From positions 62,001 to 126,000 of the forward strand of contig CAJAES010000072.1 in NCBI GenBank assembly GCA_903938815.1: a stretch of 64,000 nt of DNA. Direction: 5' to 3'. Numbering within the stretch: position 1 is the first letter of the stretch; every line of letters starts with the position of its first letter. Origin of the DNA: an uncultured beta proteobacterium (GTDB lineage: Bacteria; Pseudomonadota; Gammaproteobacteria; Burkholderiales; Burkholderiaceae_C). A model generated the notes under the pieces. It was not told the DNA's origin. It ran no database searches and was given only the letters and a program-made list of their open reading frames with translations. The translations under genes were made by a program, and so were the position numbers. Below are positions 38,445-48,137 of the stretch, piece after piece.

Positions 38445-38744
38445 ATGCCACATGCCGTGATCCTGCTGCGCGCCGAGGCGCCGCCCAAGCCTCCCACCGG
38501 CCAGCCCTGCAACGGCTGCGGCGTGTGCTGCGCCTGGGCGCCCTGCCCGCTGGGCATGCTGCTGTCGCGGCGCCGCCAGGGCGCCTGCCACGCGCTGGAG
38601 TGGGACGGCGAGCGCTACCGCTGCGGCGTGCTGGTGGCGCCCAGGCGCTGGCTGCCCTGGCTGCCGGCCACGCTGGCACGCCGCCTGGCGTGGCGCTGGA
38701 TCGCCGCCGCCAGGGGCTGCGACGCCGATCTCGACACCGACTGA
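38445..38744 (+). CDS. Small Cys-rich CxxCxxCC protein (YkgJ-like cluster)
   Basis: QPCNGCGVCCAWAPCPLGMLL plus further Cys residues; 99 aa. Confidence 0.7.
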   Translation: MPHAVILLRAEAPPKPPTGQPCNGCGVCCAWAPCPLGMLLSRRRQGACHALEWDGERYRCGVLVAPRRWLPWLPATLARRLAWRWIAAARGCDADLDTD

Positions 38745-38843
38745 ACGTCGCGGTACGGGCCTTGCTTCCCGGGTAGATACCGAACGCGCCGAGGCGCGGG
38801 CGCCTCTACGATCACACCTTCCGTTCACCCGAGGAGTTTCTCC

Positions 38844-40415
38844 ATGAAGATGAAAGCCCTGCTGGCTGTCGCCGCAGTCGCTGCCGCGCTGTCAGCACCG
38901 GCCCAGGCCGCCACGCTGCGCTGGGCGGCCCAGAACGACATCCTGACGATGGACCCGCACTCGCAGAACCATGCGACGACCAACGCCATCCTGATGCACG
39001 CCTACGAAGGCCTGACCCGCTACGGCCCGAACCGTGAGGTCGAGCCCAGCCTGGCCACGAAGTGGACGTACATCAGCCCCACTCAGGTGCGCTTCGAACT
39101 GCGCAAGGGCATCAAGTTCCACGATGGCAGCGCCTTCACGGCAGACGACGTCATCTTCTCGTTCAATCGCATCAAGCAGCCGCAGGGCACGATGCAGATC
39201 TACGTGACGGGCATCAGCGAGATCAAGAAGGTCGACGACACCACGGTCGACTTCATCCTGAGCGCGCCGAACCCGATCCTGCTGCGCAACATCATCGACT
39301 TCCGGATCATGAGCAAGGCATGGGCCGAGAAGAACAACACGCTGAACACGCAGGACTACAAGGCCAAGGAAGAGAACTTCGCCTCGCGCAACGTGATGGG
39401 CACCGGCCCGTTCCGCATCACGGGCTGGACGCCCGACCAGCGCGTGACGATGACCATCAACCCCGCCTGGTGGGGCAAGCAGGACGGCAACGTGACCGAG
39501 GTGATCTACACCCCGATCAAGTCCGACGCCACGCGCATCGCCGCGCTGCTGTCGGGTGACGTCGATCTGCTGACCGACCTGCCCACGCAGGACGTGGCCC
39601 GTCTGCGCGCCGACAGCAAGCTCCGCGTCCTGGAAGGGCCGGAAGTCCGGACCATCTACCTGGCGCCGGACGTCGGCAGTGCCGAGCTGAAGTACAGCAA
39701 CATCAAGGGCAAGAACCCGTTCGCCGACAAGCGCGTGCGCCAGGCCCTGAGCATGTCCATCGACCGCGCGGCCATCCAGCGCACCATCATGCGCGGCCTG
39801 TCGATCCCGGCGGGCATCATGGTGGCGCCGGGCGTCAACGGACACACCAACGAGATCGACACGCCCACCAGGGTCGACTACGACGGTGCCAAGAAGCTGC
39901 TGGCCGACGCCGGCTACCCCGACGGCTTCGAGATCCGCATGAACTGCCCGAACAACCGCTACGTCAACGACGAGGAGATCTGCCAGGCGATCGTCGCGAT
40001 GTGGGCGCGTGCGGGCGTGAAGGCGCAGCTCATCGCCGAGAACATGGCCACGTTCAGCCAGAAGTTCCAGAACTTCGACTCGTCGCTGTACATGCTGGGC
40101 TGGGGTGTCGCCACCTACGACGCGCAGTACATGATCCAGTCGCTGGTGCGCACCCGCACGACGGGCGCTGACGGCAACTTCAACTTCTCGAAGATCAGCG
40201 ATCCCGTCGTGGACCGCCTGACCGACGCGATGAAGTCCGAAGTCGACGTCACCAAGCGCAACGCGATGATCCGTGAAGCACTGCAGCGCATCAAGGACGA
40301 AGTCCTGCTGATCCCGCTGCACCACCAGATGCGCCCCTGGGCGATGAAGTCCAACGTCACGACGCTGCACCGCTCGGACGACCGTCCGGAAGCGCGCTTC
40401 ACCTCGGTGAAGTAA
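38844..40415 (+). CDS. Peptide/nickel-type ABC transporter substrate-binding protein (SBP family 5)
   Basis: Signal peptide; TLRWAAQNDILTMDPHSQN; ELRKGIKFHDGSAFTADDVIFSFNR. Confidence 0.94.
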   Translation: MKMKALLAVAAVAAALSAPAQAATLRWAAQNDILTMDPHSQNHATTNAILMHAYEGLTRYGPNREVEPSLATKWTYISPTQVRFELRKGIKFHDGSAFTADDVIFSFNRIKQPQGTMQIYVTGISEIKKVDDTTVDFILSAPNPILLRNIIDFRIMSKAWAEKNNTLNTQDYKAKEENFASRNVMGTGPFRITGWTPDQRVTMTINPAWWGKQDGNVTEVIYTPIKSDATRIAALLSGDVDLLTDLPTQDVARLRADSKLRVLEGPEVRTIYLAPDVGSAELKYSNIKGKNPFADKRVRQALSMSIDRAAIQRTIMRGLSIPAGIMVAPGVNGHTNEIDTPTRVDYDGAKKLLADAGYPDGFEIRMNCPNNRYVNDEEICQAIVAMWARAGVKAQLIAENMATFSQKFQNFDSSLYMLGWGVATYDAQYMIQSLVRTRTTGADGNFNFSKISDPVVDRLTDAMKSEVDVTKRNAMIREALQRIKDEVLLIPLHHQMRPWAMKSNVTTLHRSDDRPEARFTSVK

Positions 40416-40438
40416 ACGCAACGCCGGTGGTTGATGTC

Positions 40439-40465
40439 ACGGGGCCCTTCGGGGCCCCGTTTTTC
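40439..40465 (+). terminator. Rho-independent terminator with UUCG tetraloop
   Basis: ACGGGGCCC-TTCG-GGGCCCCGT followed by TTTT. Confidence 0.9.
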
Positions 40466-41705
40466 ATGCAGCCAGGCGATCCTCGATCACGCGCCCGCCC
40501 TGCATCAGAAGGCGGATGCCGGCCTCCGGGCGCGCCAGCATGCCCAGCGACCGGGACGGGTCGCCGTCGACCACCAGCAGGTCGGCGAAGGCGCCAGGCA
40601 CCACCGCGCCGATGTGGCGCTCCTGCCCCATCAGGCGAGCGGCCACCGAGGTGGCGCTCTGCAGCAGTTCCAGCGGCGGAACCGCCGTGGCGCGCAGGTC
40701 GAACTCTGTGTTCTGCCGGCCGTGCATGTAGCCCAGCAGGTCGGTGCCGAAGACCACCGGCACCCCCTCGGCGCGCGCGATGCGCACGGCCTCCAGGCCA
40801 CGGTCGGCCACGCCCTGCAGCTTCTGCAGCATGGCCTCGGACCAGCCCAGGCGCACGCCCTCTTCGGCCAGCGCCGCGTAGGTGGCCAGCGTGGGCACGT
40901 AGTAGGCGCCGTGCTGCTTCATCACGCGGGCGGTGGCCTCGTCGATGAGGTTGCCGTGCTCGATGGACCGCACGCCCGCCTGCACCGCACGCGTGACGGC
41001 GCGCGGCGAGTAGGCGTGCGCCAGCGCATACAGGTTCGCCGCCTCGGCCTCCTCCACCGCAGCGCGCAGTTCCTCCATCGAGAACTGCGTGCCGTCGATG
41101 GGGTCGGTGGGGCTGGACACGCCGCCGCCGGCCATGATCTTGATGTGGTTCACGCCCTGGCGCACCTGCTCGCGCACGGCGCGCCGCACCTCGCCCACGC
41201 CGTCGGCGATGGCGCCGATGATCCCCAGGCCCGCGCAGGCGCAGAACAGCGGCCCGCGCACGCCCTGAGGGCGCATGTCGGCATGGCCTCCGGTCTGGCT
41301 GATGGGCTGGCCGGCGATGAACAGGCGCGGCCCCTCGAACAGGCCGCGCTCGACGGCGCTGCGCAGGCCGTGGTCGGCGCCCGCGGCGTCGCGCACGGTC
41401 GTGAAACCGCGGCGCAGCATGGCGGCCATCAGTTGCCCGCTCTCGGCGGCCACCAGCGAAGCCGGCTGCAGCGCGAGCCCGGCCAGGTCGTGCGAGGTGG
41501 CGACCACGTGCACGTGGGCGTCGATGAGGCCGGGCAGCACGGCCCGCCCCGCGGCGTCGATGACGCGTGCCGCATCGTCCACGGTCACGGGCTCCTGTGT
41601 CACCGCGGCGAAACGATCGCCCTCGATGACGATGGTGGTGCCCGGGCGCATCGCCCCGGCGCGGCTGTCGAACAGGTTCGCGTTGCGGACGACGATGCGC
41701 GCCAT
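40464..41705 (-). CDS. Metal-dependent amidohydrolase family protein
   Basis: LPGLIDAHVHVVAT; VRSIEHGNLID; VVFGTDLLGYMH; start MARIVVRNANLFD. Confidence 0.92.
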   Translation of the reverse strand: MARIVVRNANLFDSRAGAMRPGTTIVIEGDRFAAVTQEPVTVDDAARVIDAAGRAVLPGLIDAHVHVVATSHDLAGLALQPASLVAAESGQLMAAMLRRGFTTVRDAAGADHGLRSAVERGLFEGPRLFIAGQPISQTGGHADMRPQGVRGPLFCACAGLGIIGAIADGVGEVRRAVREQVRQGVNHIKIMAGGGVSSPTDPIDGTQFSMEELRAAVEEAEAANLYALAHAYSPRAVTRAVQAGVRSIEHGNLIDEATARVMKQHGAYYVPTLATYAALAEEGVRLGWSEAMLQKLQGVADRGLEAVRIARAEGVPVVFGTDLLGYMHGRQNTEFDLRATAVPPLELLQSATSVAARLMGQERHIGAVVPGAFADLLVVDGDPSRSLGMLARPEAGIRLLMQGGRVIEDRLAA

Positions 41706-41710
41706 GACGC

Positions 41711-42667
41711 TCAGCCCCCGCAGACCCGCGCGCGCGCGGCCTGGTACTCGCCGGCCAGGCGCGCCACCAGCTCGCGCGTGGGCAGCACCTGCTTGACGGC
41801 GCCGATGCCCTGGCCGCAGCCCCAGATGTCCTTCCAGGCCTTCTTCGCGGTGTCGCCGCCGAAGTTCATCTTGCTCGGGTCGCTCTCGGGCAGGTTGTCG
41901 GGGTCCATGCCGGCGTTGCGGATGGAGGGCTTCAGGTAGTTGCCATGAACACCGGTGAACAGGCTCGAGTACACGATGTCGTCGCTGTTGCTCTCGACGA
42001 TGCACTGCTTGTAGGCGTCGCTGGCGCGGGCCTCCTCGGTCGCGATGAAGGCCGAGCCGATGTAGGCGAAATCGGCGCCCATGGCCTGCGCCGCGAGCAC
42101 CGCGCCGCCGTTGGCGATGGAGCCCGACAAGGCCACCGGGCCGTCGAACCACTCGCGGATCTCCTGGATCAGCGCGAACGGGCTCTTCACGCCCGCATGC
42201 CCGCCTGCGCCGGCGGCCACGGCGATCAGGCCATCGGCGCCCTTCTCGATCGCCTTCTTCGCGAAGAAGTTGTTGATGATGTCGTGCAGCACGACGCCGC
42301 CCCAGGCGTGCACGGCGTCATTGATGTCGGTGCGGGCGCCGAGAGAGGTGATGACGATCGGCACCTTGTACTTGGCGCAGACCGCCATGTCGTGCTCGAG
42401 CCGGTCGTTCGTCTTGTGAACGATCTGGTTGATCGCGAAGGGCGCGGCCTTGCGGTCCGGGTTCTCACGGTCCCAGGCGGCGAGCGTCTCGGTGATCTCG
42501 GCCAGCCACTCGTCGAGCTGCTCGGCCGGGCGCGCATTGAGCGCCGGCATCGAGCCCACGACGCCGGCCTTGCACTGCTCGATCACGAGCTTCGGGTTGC
42601 TCACGATGAACAGCGGCGAGCCGATGATCGGCAGGGGCAGGTTCTGCAGGATCGGGGGCAGTGCCAT
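41711..42667 (-). CDS. Nitronate monooxygenase (2-nitropropane dioxygenase family)
   Basis: PIIGSPLFIVSNPKLVIEQCKAGVVG; GADGLIAVAAGAGGHAG. Confidence 0.9.
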   Translation of the reverse strand: MALPPILQNLPLPIIGSPLFIVSNPKLVIEQCKAGVVGSMPALNARPAEQLDEWLAEITETLAAWDRENPDRKAAPFAINQIVHKTNDRLEHDMAVCAKYKVPIVITSLGARTDINDAVHAWGGVVLHDIINNFFAKKAIEKGADGLIAVAAGAGGHAGVKSPFALIQEIREWFDGPVALSGSIANGGAVLAAQAMGADFAYIGSAFIATEEARASDAYKQCIVESNSDDIVYSSLFTGVHGNYLKPSIRNAGMDPDNLPESDPSKMNFGGDTAKKAWKDIWGCGQGIGAVKQVLPTRELVARLAGEYQAARARVCGG

Positions 42668-44445
42668 CAGAAGGACTCCAGTGCCATGGTGGTGACGGCC
42701 TCGGCGCCGTCGACGATGCTGTCGCGCAGGCCGGGGGCCCGGCTGAGGATGTGGTCCGCGTAGAAGCGGGCGGTGGTGATCTTGGCCTGCATGAAGGCCG
42801 CGTCCTCGCCGGCGGCGAGGCGGTCCTCGGCGATGAGCAGCGAGCGCGCCATCTGCCAGCCGGCCACCAGGTTGCCTGCCAGCATCAGGTAGGGCACCGA
42901 GCCGGCGTACACGCCGCCGGGGTCGGCCTTGCCGTGGCCGACGATGTAGTCCACCACCTCGAGGTAGGCGACCCGGGCCGCGCGCAGGCGCTTGAGCATC
43001 GCCTGGGCCGCGACGCTGCCGCGCGCTGCCAGTTCACCTTCGGTCACCTCGATCTGCGCGGCGATGGCGCGCGCCACGCCGCCGCCGTCGCGGGCAGTCT
43101 TGCGGCCGACCAGGTCGTTCGCCTGGATCGCGGTGGTGCCTTCGTAGATGGTCAGGATCTTGGCGTCGCGGTACATCTGCGCGATGCCGGTTTCCTCGAT
43201 GAAGCCCATGCCGCCGTGCACCTGCACCGCGAGGCTCGTGACCTCCAGGCTCATCTCGGTGGAGAAGCCCTTCACCAGCGGCACCAGGAACTCGTAGAAC
43301 GCCTGGTTCTGCTTGCGTGCGGCGGCATCCGGGTGGGCGTGCGCGGCGTCGTAGGCTGCGGCGGCAACGGCCGCCATCGCGCGGCTGCCTTCGGTGAAGG
43401 CGCGCATCGTCATCAGCATGCGCTTCACGTCCGGGTGGTGGATGATCCCGCCGCCCGTTGCCGGGGTGCTGCCGTCCACCGCCTTGCCCTGCACGCGGTC
43501 GCGCGCGTAGCCCACGGCCTTCTGGTAGGCCCGCTCGGCCAGCGCCACGCCCTGCATGCCCACCGCGTAGCGCGCGGCGTTCATCATCACGAACATGTAG
43601 GCCAGGCCTTCGTTCTCGCGCCCGATGAGGTAGCCCGTGGCGCCGCCATGGTCGCCGTACTGCAGCACGGCCGTGGGGCTGGCCTTGATGCCCAGCTTGT
43701 GCTCGATGCTGACGCAGTGCACGTCGTTGCGCGTGCCGTCGGGCATCACCTTGGGCACCAGGAACAGGCTGATGCCCTTCACGCCCTCGGGCGCGCCGGC
43801 CACGCGGGCCAGCACCAGGTGGACGATGTTGTCCGCCATGTCGTGCTCGCCGTAGGTGATGTAGATCTTCGTGCCGAAGATCCTGAAGCTGCCGTCGGGC
43901 TGCGGCTCGGCGCGCGTGCGAACGGCGGCAAGGTCGCTGCCGGCCTGCGGCTCGGTCAGGTTCATCGTGCCCGTCCACTCGCCGGAGATCATCTTCGGCA
44001 GGTAGGTCTGCTGCTGCTCGGGCGAGCCCGCGGTCAGCAGCGCCTCGATGGCGCCGTCGGTCAGCAAGGGGCACAGCGCGAAGCTGAGGTTCGCGCTGTT
44101 GAGCATCTCGATGCAGGCGAATCCGATGGTCTTGGGCAGGCCCTGTCCGCCGAAGGCCACAGGGTGCTGCAGGCCCTGCCAGCCGCCTTCAGCGAACTGG
44201 CGGAATGCGTCCTTGAAACCGGGCGTGGTGGTGACCACGCCATCACGGAAGGACGAAGGGTTCCTGTCGCCCTCCCAGTTCAGCGGGGCGATCACGCCTT
44301 CGCTGAGCTTGGCGGCTTCTTCCAGCACGGCTTGCGCGGTGTCCAGCCCGGCATCCTCGAACCCGGGCAGCTGCGCCACGCGGGCCAGGCCGGCCAGTTC
44401 CTGGATGGTGAACATCATGTCACGCAGAGGGGCGCGATAGGTCAT
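42667..44445 (-). CDS. Acyl-CoA dehydrogenase (long, C-terminally extended type)
   Basis: MNLTEPQAGSDLAAVRTRAE; MYRDAKILTIYEGTTAIQANDLVGRK; 592 aa. Confidence 0.94.
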   Translation of the reverse strand: MTYRAPLRDMMFTIQELAGLARVAQLPGFEDAGLDTAQAVLEEAAKLSEGVIAPLNWEGDRNPSSFRDGVVTTTPGFKDAFRQFAEGGWQGLQHPVAFGGQGLPKTIGFACIEMLNSANLSFALCPLLTDGAIEALLTAGSPEQQQTYLPKMISGEWTGTMNLTEPQAGSDLAAVRTRAEPQPDGSFRIFGTKIYITYGEHDMADNIVHLVLARVAGAPEGVKGISLFLVPKVMPDGTRNDVHCVSIEHKLGIKASPTAVLQYGDHGGATGYLIGRENEGLAYMFVMMNAARYAVGMQGVALAERAYQKAVGYARDRVQGKAVDGSTPATGGGIIHHPDVKRMLMTMRAFTEGSRAMAAVAAAAYDAAHAHPDAAARKQNQAFYEFLVPLVKGFSTEMSLEVTSLAVQVHGGMGFIEETGIAQMYRDAKILTIYEGTTAIQANDLVGRKTARDGGGVARAIAAQIEVTEGELAARGSVAAQAMLKRLRAARVAYLEVVDYIVGHGKADPGGVYAGSVPYLMLAGNLVAGWQMARSLLIAEDRLAAGEDAAFMQAKITTARFYADHILSRAPGLRDSIVDGAEAVTTMALESF

Positions 44446-44468
44446 CTATGTCTCCTTCAGATACAGCA

Positions 44469-44488
44469 AGGGCGCCCGCAGGCGCCCT
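44469..44488 (-). promoter_or_regulatory. Intercistronic hairpin between etfA and the acyl-CoA dehydrogenase gene
   Basis: AGGGCGCC-CGCA-GGCGCCCT perfect inverted repeat, no T tract. Confidence 0.55.
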
Positions 44489-44503
44489 GTTCCCGGCATT
44501 CGC

Positions 44504-45436
44504 TCAGAGCGAGTTCACGAGCTCCGGCACGGCCGTGAAGAGGTCGGCCTCCAGGCCGTAGTCGGCCACGCTGAAGATCGGCGCCTCGGGATCCTTGTTG
44601 ATCGCGACGATCACCTTGGAATCCTTCATGCCGGCCAGGTGCTGGATTGCGCCCGAGATGCCGGCGGCGATGTAGAGCTGCGGCGCGACGATCTTGCCCG
44701 TCTGCCCCACCTGCCAGTCGTTCGGCGCGTAGCCGGCGTCCACCGCGGCGCGGCTCGCGCCCAGCGCGGCGCCGAGCTTGTCGGCCAGCGGCGTCAGCAC
44801 CTCGTTGAACTTCTCGCTGCTGCCCAGCGCCCGGCCACCCGAGACGATGATCTTCGCGGCAGTGAGTTCGGGCCGGTCGAGCTTGGCGATCTCGCTGCCG
44901 AGGAAGCGGCTCGCCGTGCTGTCGGCCAGGGTCGCCAGCGTCTCGACGGAGGCGCTGCCGCCCGTGCCGGCTGCAGGGTCGAAGGCCGTCGTGCGGACCG
45001 TGATGACCTTGATGGCATCGCTGCTCTGCACCGTGGCCATGGCGTTGCCGGCGTAGATGGGGCGCTCGAAGGTGTCGGGGCTGATCACCTGCGTGGCGTC
45101 GCTGATCTGCGCCACGTCCAGCAGCGCGGCCACGCGCGGGGCCACGTTCTTGCCGCTGGCGGTGGCGGGGAACAGGATGTGGCTGTAGGCCTGGGCGATG
45201 GCCAGCACCTGCGCGGCCACGTTCTCGGCCAGGCCGTGTTCGAGGCCTGCGCCCTCGGCGTGCAGCACCTTGGCCACGCCCGTGATCTGCGCGGCGGCCT
45301 GCGCGGCGGCGCCGGCGTTGTGCCCGGCGATCAGCACATGGACCTCGCCGCCGCAGGCCAGGGCCGCGGCGACGGTGTTCAGGGTCGCGCCCTTGATGGT
45401 CGCGTTGTCGTGTTCGGCAATGACGAGAGCAGCCAT
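44504..45436 (-). CDS. etfA: Electron transfer flavoprotein alpha subunit
   Basis: [49 protein letters not shown]. Confidence 0.97.
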   Translation of the reverse strand: MAALVIAEHDNATIKGATLNTVAAALACGGEVHVLIAGHNAGAAAQAAAQITGVAKVLHAEGAGLEHGLAENVAAQVLAIAQAYSHILFPATASGKNVAPRVAALLDVAQISDATQVISPDTFERPIYAGNAMATVQSSDAIKVITVRTTAFDPAAGTGGSASVETLATLADSTASRFLGSEIAKLDRPELTAAKIIVSGGRALGSSEKFNEVLTPLADKLGAALGASRAAVDAGYAPNDWQVGQTGKIVAPQLYIAAGISGAIQHLAGMKDSKVIVAINKDPEAPIFSVADYGLEADLFTAVPELVNSL

Positions 45437-46185
45437 CAGATCACCTTCGCTTCGTTCTTGAGCTTGTCGACGAGGGTGGCGACATCGGCCACCTTGATAC
45501 CGGCGCCGCGCTTGGGCGGCTCGGCGACCTTCAGGGTCTTGATGCGCGGCGCGACATCCACGCCCAGATCGGCGGGCTTGAAGACTTCCAGCGTCTTCTT
45601 CTTCGCCTTCATGATGTTGGGCAGCGTCACGTAGCGCGGCTCGTTCAGGCGCAGGTCGGTCGTGACCACGGCCGGCAGCGCCAGGCTCAGGGTCTCGAAG
45701 CCGCCGTCGACTTCACGCGTCACCACGGCCTGGCCGCCTTCGATCACGATCTTGCTCGCGAAGGTGCCCTGGGCCCAGCCCGCGAGCGCAGCGAACATCT
45801 GCCCGGTCTGGTTGCAGTCGTCGTCGATCGCCTGCTTGCCGAGGATGACCAGCTGCGGTTGCTCCTTGTCGGCCAGCGCCTTCAGCAGCTTGGCTACGGC
45901 CAGCGGCTGCAGTTCGACATCCGTCTCCACCAGGATCGCGCGGTCGGCGCCGATGGCCATGGCAGTGCGCAGGGTTTCCTGGCACTGTGTAACGCCGCAG
46001 GACACGGCGATGACTTCGGTGACGACACCCTTTTCCTTCAAGCGCACCGCCTCTTCGACGGCAATCTCGTCGAAGGGGTTCATGCTCATCTTGACGTTCG
46101 CGATGTCGACCCCGCTGCCGTCCGACTTCACGCGAACCTTCACGTTGTAGTCGACGACGCGCTTGACCGGTACCAGCACCTTCAT
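45436..46185 (-). CDS. etfB: Electron transfer flavoprotein beta subunit
   Basis: [48 protein letters not shown]. Confidence 0.97.
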   Translation of the reverse strand: MKVLVPVKRVVDYNVKVRVKSDGSGVDIANVKMSMNPFDEIAVEEAVRLKEKGVVTEVIAVSCGVTQCQETLRTAMAIGADRAILVETDVELQPLAVAKLLKALADKEQPQLVILGKQAIDDDCNQTGQMFAALAGWAQGTFASKIVIEGGQAVVTREVDGGFETLSLALPAVVTTDLRLNEPRYVTLPNIMKAKKKTLEVFKPADLGVDVAPRIKTLKVAEPPKRGAGIKVADVATLVDKLKNEAKVI

Positions 46186-46244
46186 GTCGCGTAACTCCTG
46201 TGGATTTGAGACTGGGAAATTGGGGTCGATTCTAGGCAGGCGCC

Positions 46245-46268
46245 AAAATCGAACGATCGTGCTATTTT
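46245..46268. promoter_or_regulatory. 24-bp near-palindrome upstream of etfBA, candidate operator
   Basis: AAAATCGAACGATCGTGCTATTTT; 10 of 12 base pairs symmetric; overlaps an AT-rich -10-like element. Confidence 0.55.
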
Positions 46269-46289
46269 ATACCGAGCTTGCCATCAGCG

Positions 46290-47630
46290 TCAGACCGCAG
46301 ACGCCGCCCGCGCACCGCGTTCGACGTTCACATGGCGCAGCAGCACGAGGCCGAGCACGAAGAACACGCCGGTGGACAGGATCGCGAGACGGTGGTTGCC
46401 CGCCGTGAGCAGAGTGACCACGCCGTAGGTGAGCGGCCCGACGATGGACGACAGGCGCGTGGCGAACGCCCAGAGCCCGAAGAACTCGGCCCGCTGCCGC
46501 TCCGGCGCGAACAGCGCCGCGAGTGCCCGGCCCGCCGACTGGCTGGAGCCCATGCACAGGCCGGCGAACACGGCCGCCACCCAGAACAGCGTGGCGGTCT
46601 GGGCCAGGTAGGCCAGAACCGTCATGATGATCCAGCCCCAGAGCGTGACGGCCAGCGCCGGCCGGTGGCCGATGCGGTCCTGCCAATAGCCGAACGCGAA
46701 CGCGCCCACCGCAGAAGCGATGTTGACCAGGAACACCAGCATCATGGTCTGGGTCTGCTTGAACCCCAGCACCTGCTCGGCATACACGGCCGCCAGCGCG
46801 ATCACGACCGCGATGCCCGCCTGGTAGGCCACGGCCGTGGCCATCAGCCACATGAAGTCACCGTAGCGCTGCGCCTCGCGCCAGGTTCGGCGCAGCCGCG
46901 CGAAGGACGCGCCGAAGCCGCCTCGGGCCGCCGGGGCTGCTGCGGCGCCCGCCTGTGTTGCCGCCTGTGTTGCAGGCAAAGCCTGCGGTACCGCGCGCTC
47001 CTTCAGCAGCGCGAAGGTCGCCAGCGACGCGAAGGCGTACACGGCCGAAGTGATCAGCATCGTCACCGGCACGAAGCGGGTGGCGGGAATGCCCTGCCCC
47101 TGAGCCCAGATCACGTAGCCCAGGCTCAGGCCCAGGGTCAGCATGCCGCCGAAGTAGCCGAAGCTCCAGCCCCAGCCCGACACGCGGCCCAGCGCCTCGC
47201 GCCGGGCCAGTTCGGGCAGGAAGGCCGCGATCAGCGCGTCGCCGTAGGCGTAGCAGAGGTTCGAGATCACGATGGCCGCGACGGCCAGCCACAGATCACC
47301 CGGCCCGGCCAGGGACAACGCGGCCGTGGCCACCACGCAGCCCAGCGTCGACAGCACCAGCAGGCGTTTCTTGGCGGCGTGCAGGTCGGCGTAGGCGCCC
47401 AGGGCCGGCATGGTCAGCATCACGAGCGCGCTGGACAGCGACAGCGCCAGCGTCCAGGCAAACGTGGCCCAGCTCGCATTGCCCGCCACCACACCCACGA
47501 AGTAGGTGTTGAACACGGCCGTGAGCACGACCGTCGTGTAGCCCGAGTTGGCGAAGTCATACATCGCCCAACCAAAGACTTCGCGGCGCTTGACGCCAGG
47601 ATTCAGGGACTCAGTGCCGAACAAGGCCAT
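46290..47630 (-). CDS. MFS transporter, UMF1 (Atg22-like) family
   Basis: VFGWAMYDFANSGYTTVVLTAVFNTYF; 12 TM-like segments; start at MALFGTESL (alternative upstream TTG at 47651). Confidence 0.9.
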   Translation of the reverse strand: MALFGTESLNPGVKRREVFGWAMYDFANSGYTTVVLTAVFNTYFVGVVAGNASWATFAWTLALSLSSALVMLTMPALGAYADLHAAKKRLLVLSTLGCVVATAALSLAGPGDLWLAVAAIVISNLCYAYGDALIAAFLPELARREALGRVSGWGWSFGYFGGMLTLGLSLGYVIWAQGQGIPATRFVPVTMLITSAVYAFASLATFALLKERAVPQALPATQAATQAGAAAAPAARGGFGASFARLRRTWREAQRYGDFMWLMATAVAYQAGIAVVIALAAVYAEQVLGFKQTQTMMLVFLVNIASAVGAFAFGYWQDRIGHRPALAVTLWGWIIMTVLAYLAQTATLFWVAAVFAGLCMGSSQSAGRALAALFAPERQRAEFFGLWAFATRLSSIVGPLTYGVVTLLTAGNHRLAILSTGVFFVLGLVLLRHVNVERGARAASAV

Positions 47631-47655
47631 CGCGGGCATCCTGGTTTTCAACGCA

Positions 47656-47746
47656 TGGTGCCCGGAACCGGGATCGAACCGGTATGCCCCTATGAAAGGG
47701 CGGCGGATTTTAAGTCCGCTGCGTCTGCCTGTTTCGCCATCCGGGC
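47656..47746 (-). tRNA. tRNA-Leu(TAA), CCA encoded
   Basis: Minus strand GCCCGGATGGCGAAAC...CTTAAAA...GGTTCGATCCCGGTTCCGGGCACCA. Confidence 0.93.
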
Positions 47747-48137
47747 GCGGATCGAATGGGGTCGGGGGGCATTATCACGATCACCGTACGACCGGCCACG
47801 GGAAGCCCGCCTCCGAGGCGAAATTCCCCGCCCGGGCAATGCCATGGCAGCGACGGTCCGTCGGCGCCCGGCCAATCTTGTGCCGACGGGCGGGTGTCCG
47901 GTCCCGGGCGCGCCGCGCCAGACTTGACCGCCGCGCGCAGGTTGCCGATGTCCTTGTCGTCCGTGTGTGTGGCACTGGGTGTCGCCTCGGGCTACCCACG
48001 ATCGATTCGGCAGGTGATTTGTCACTGGGGCGGCTGGCCTCGTACAGGCGTAGGCGCCTGGGCGAACCGGAACCAGCCAACGGGACTTTTCGCCCTCGAT
48101 GTCCGCTCACCGCCTGTTCTGCAGCCTAAAGTCAGCC

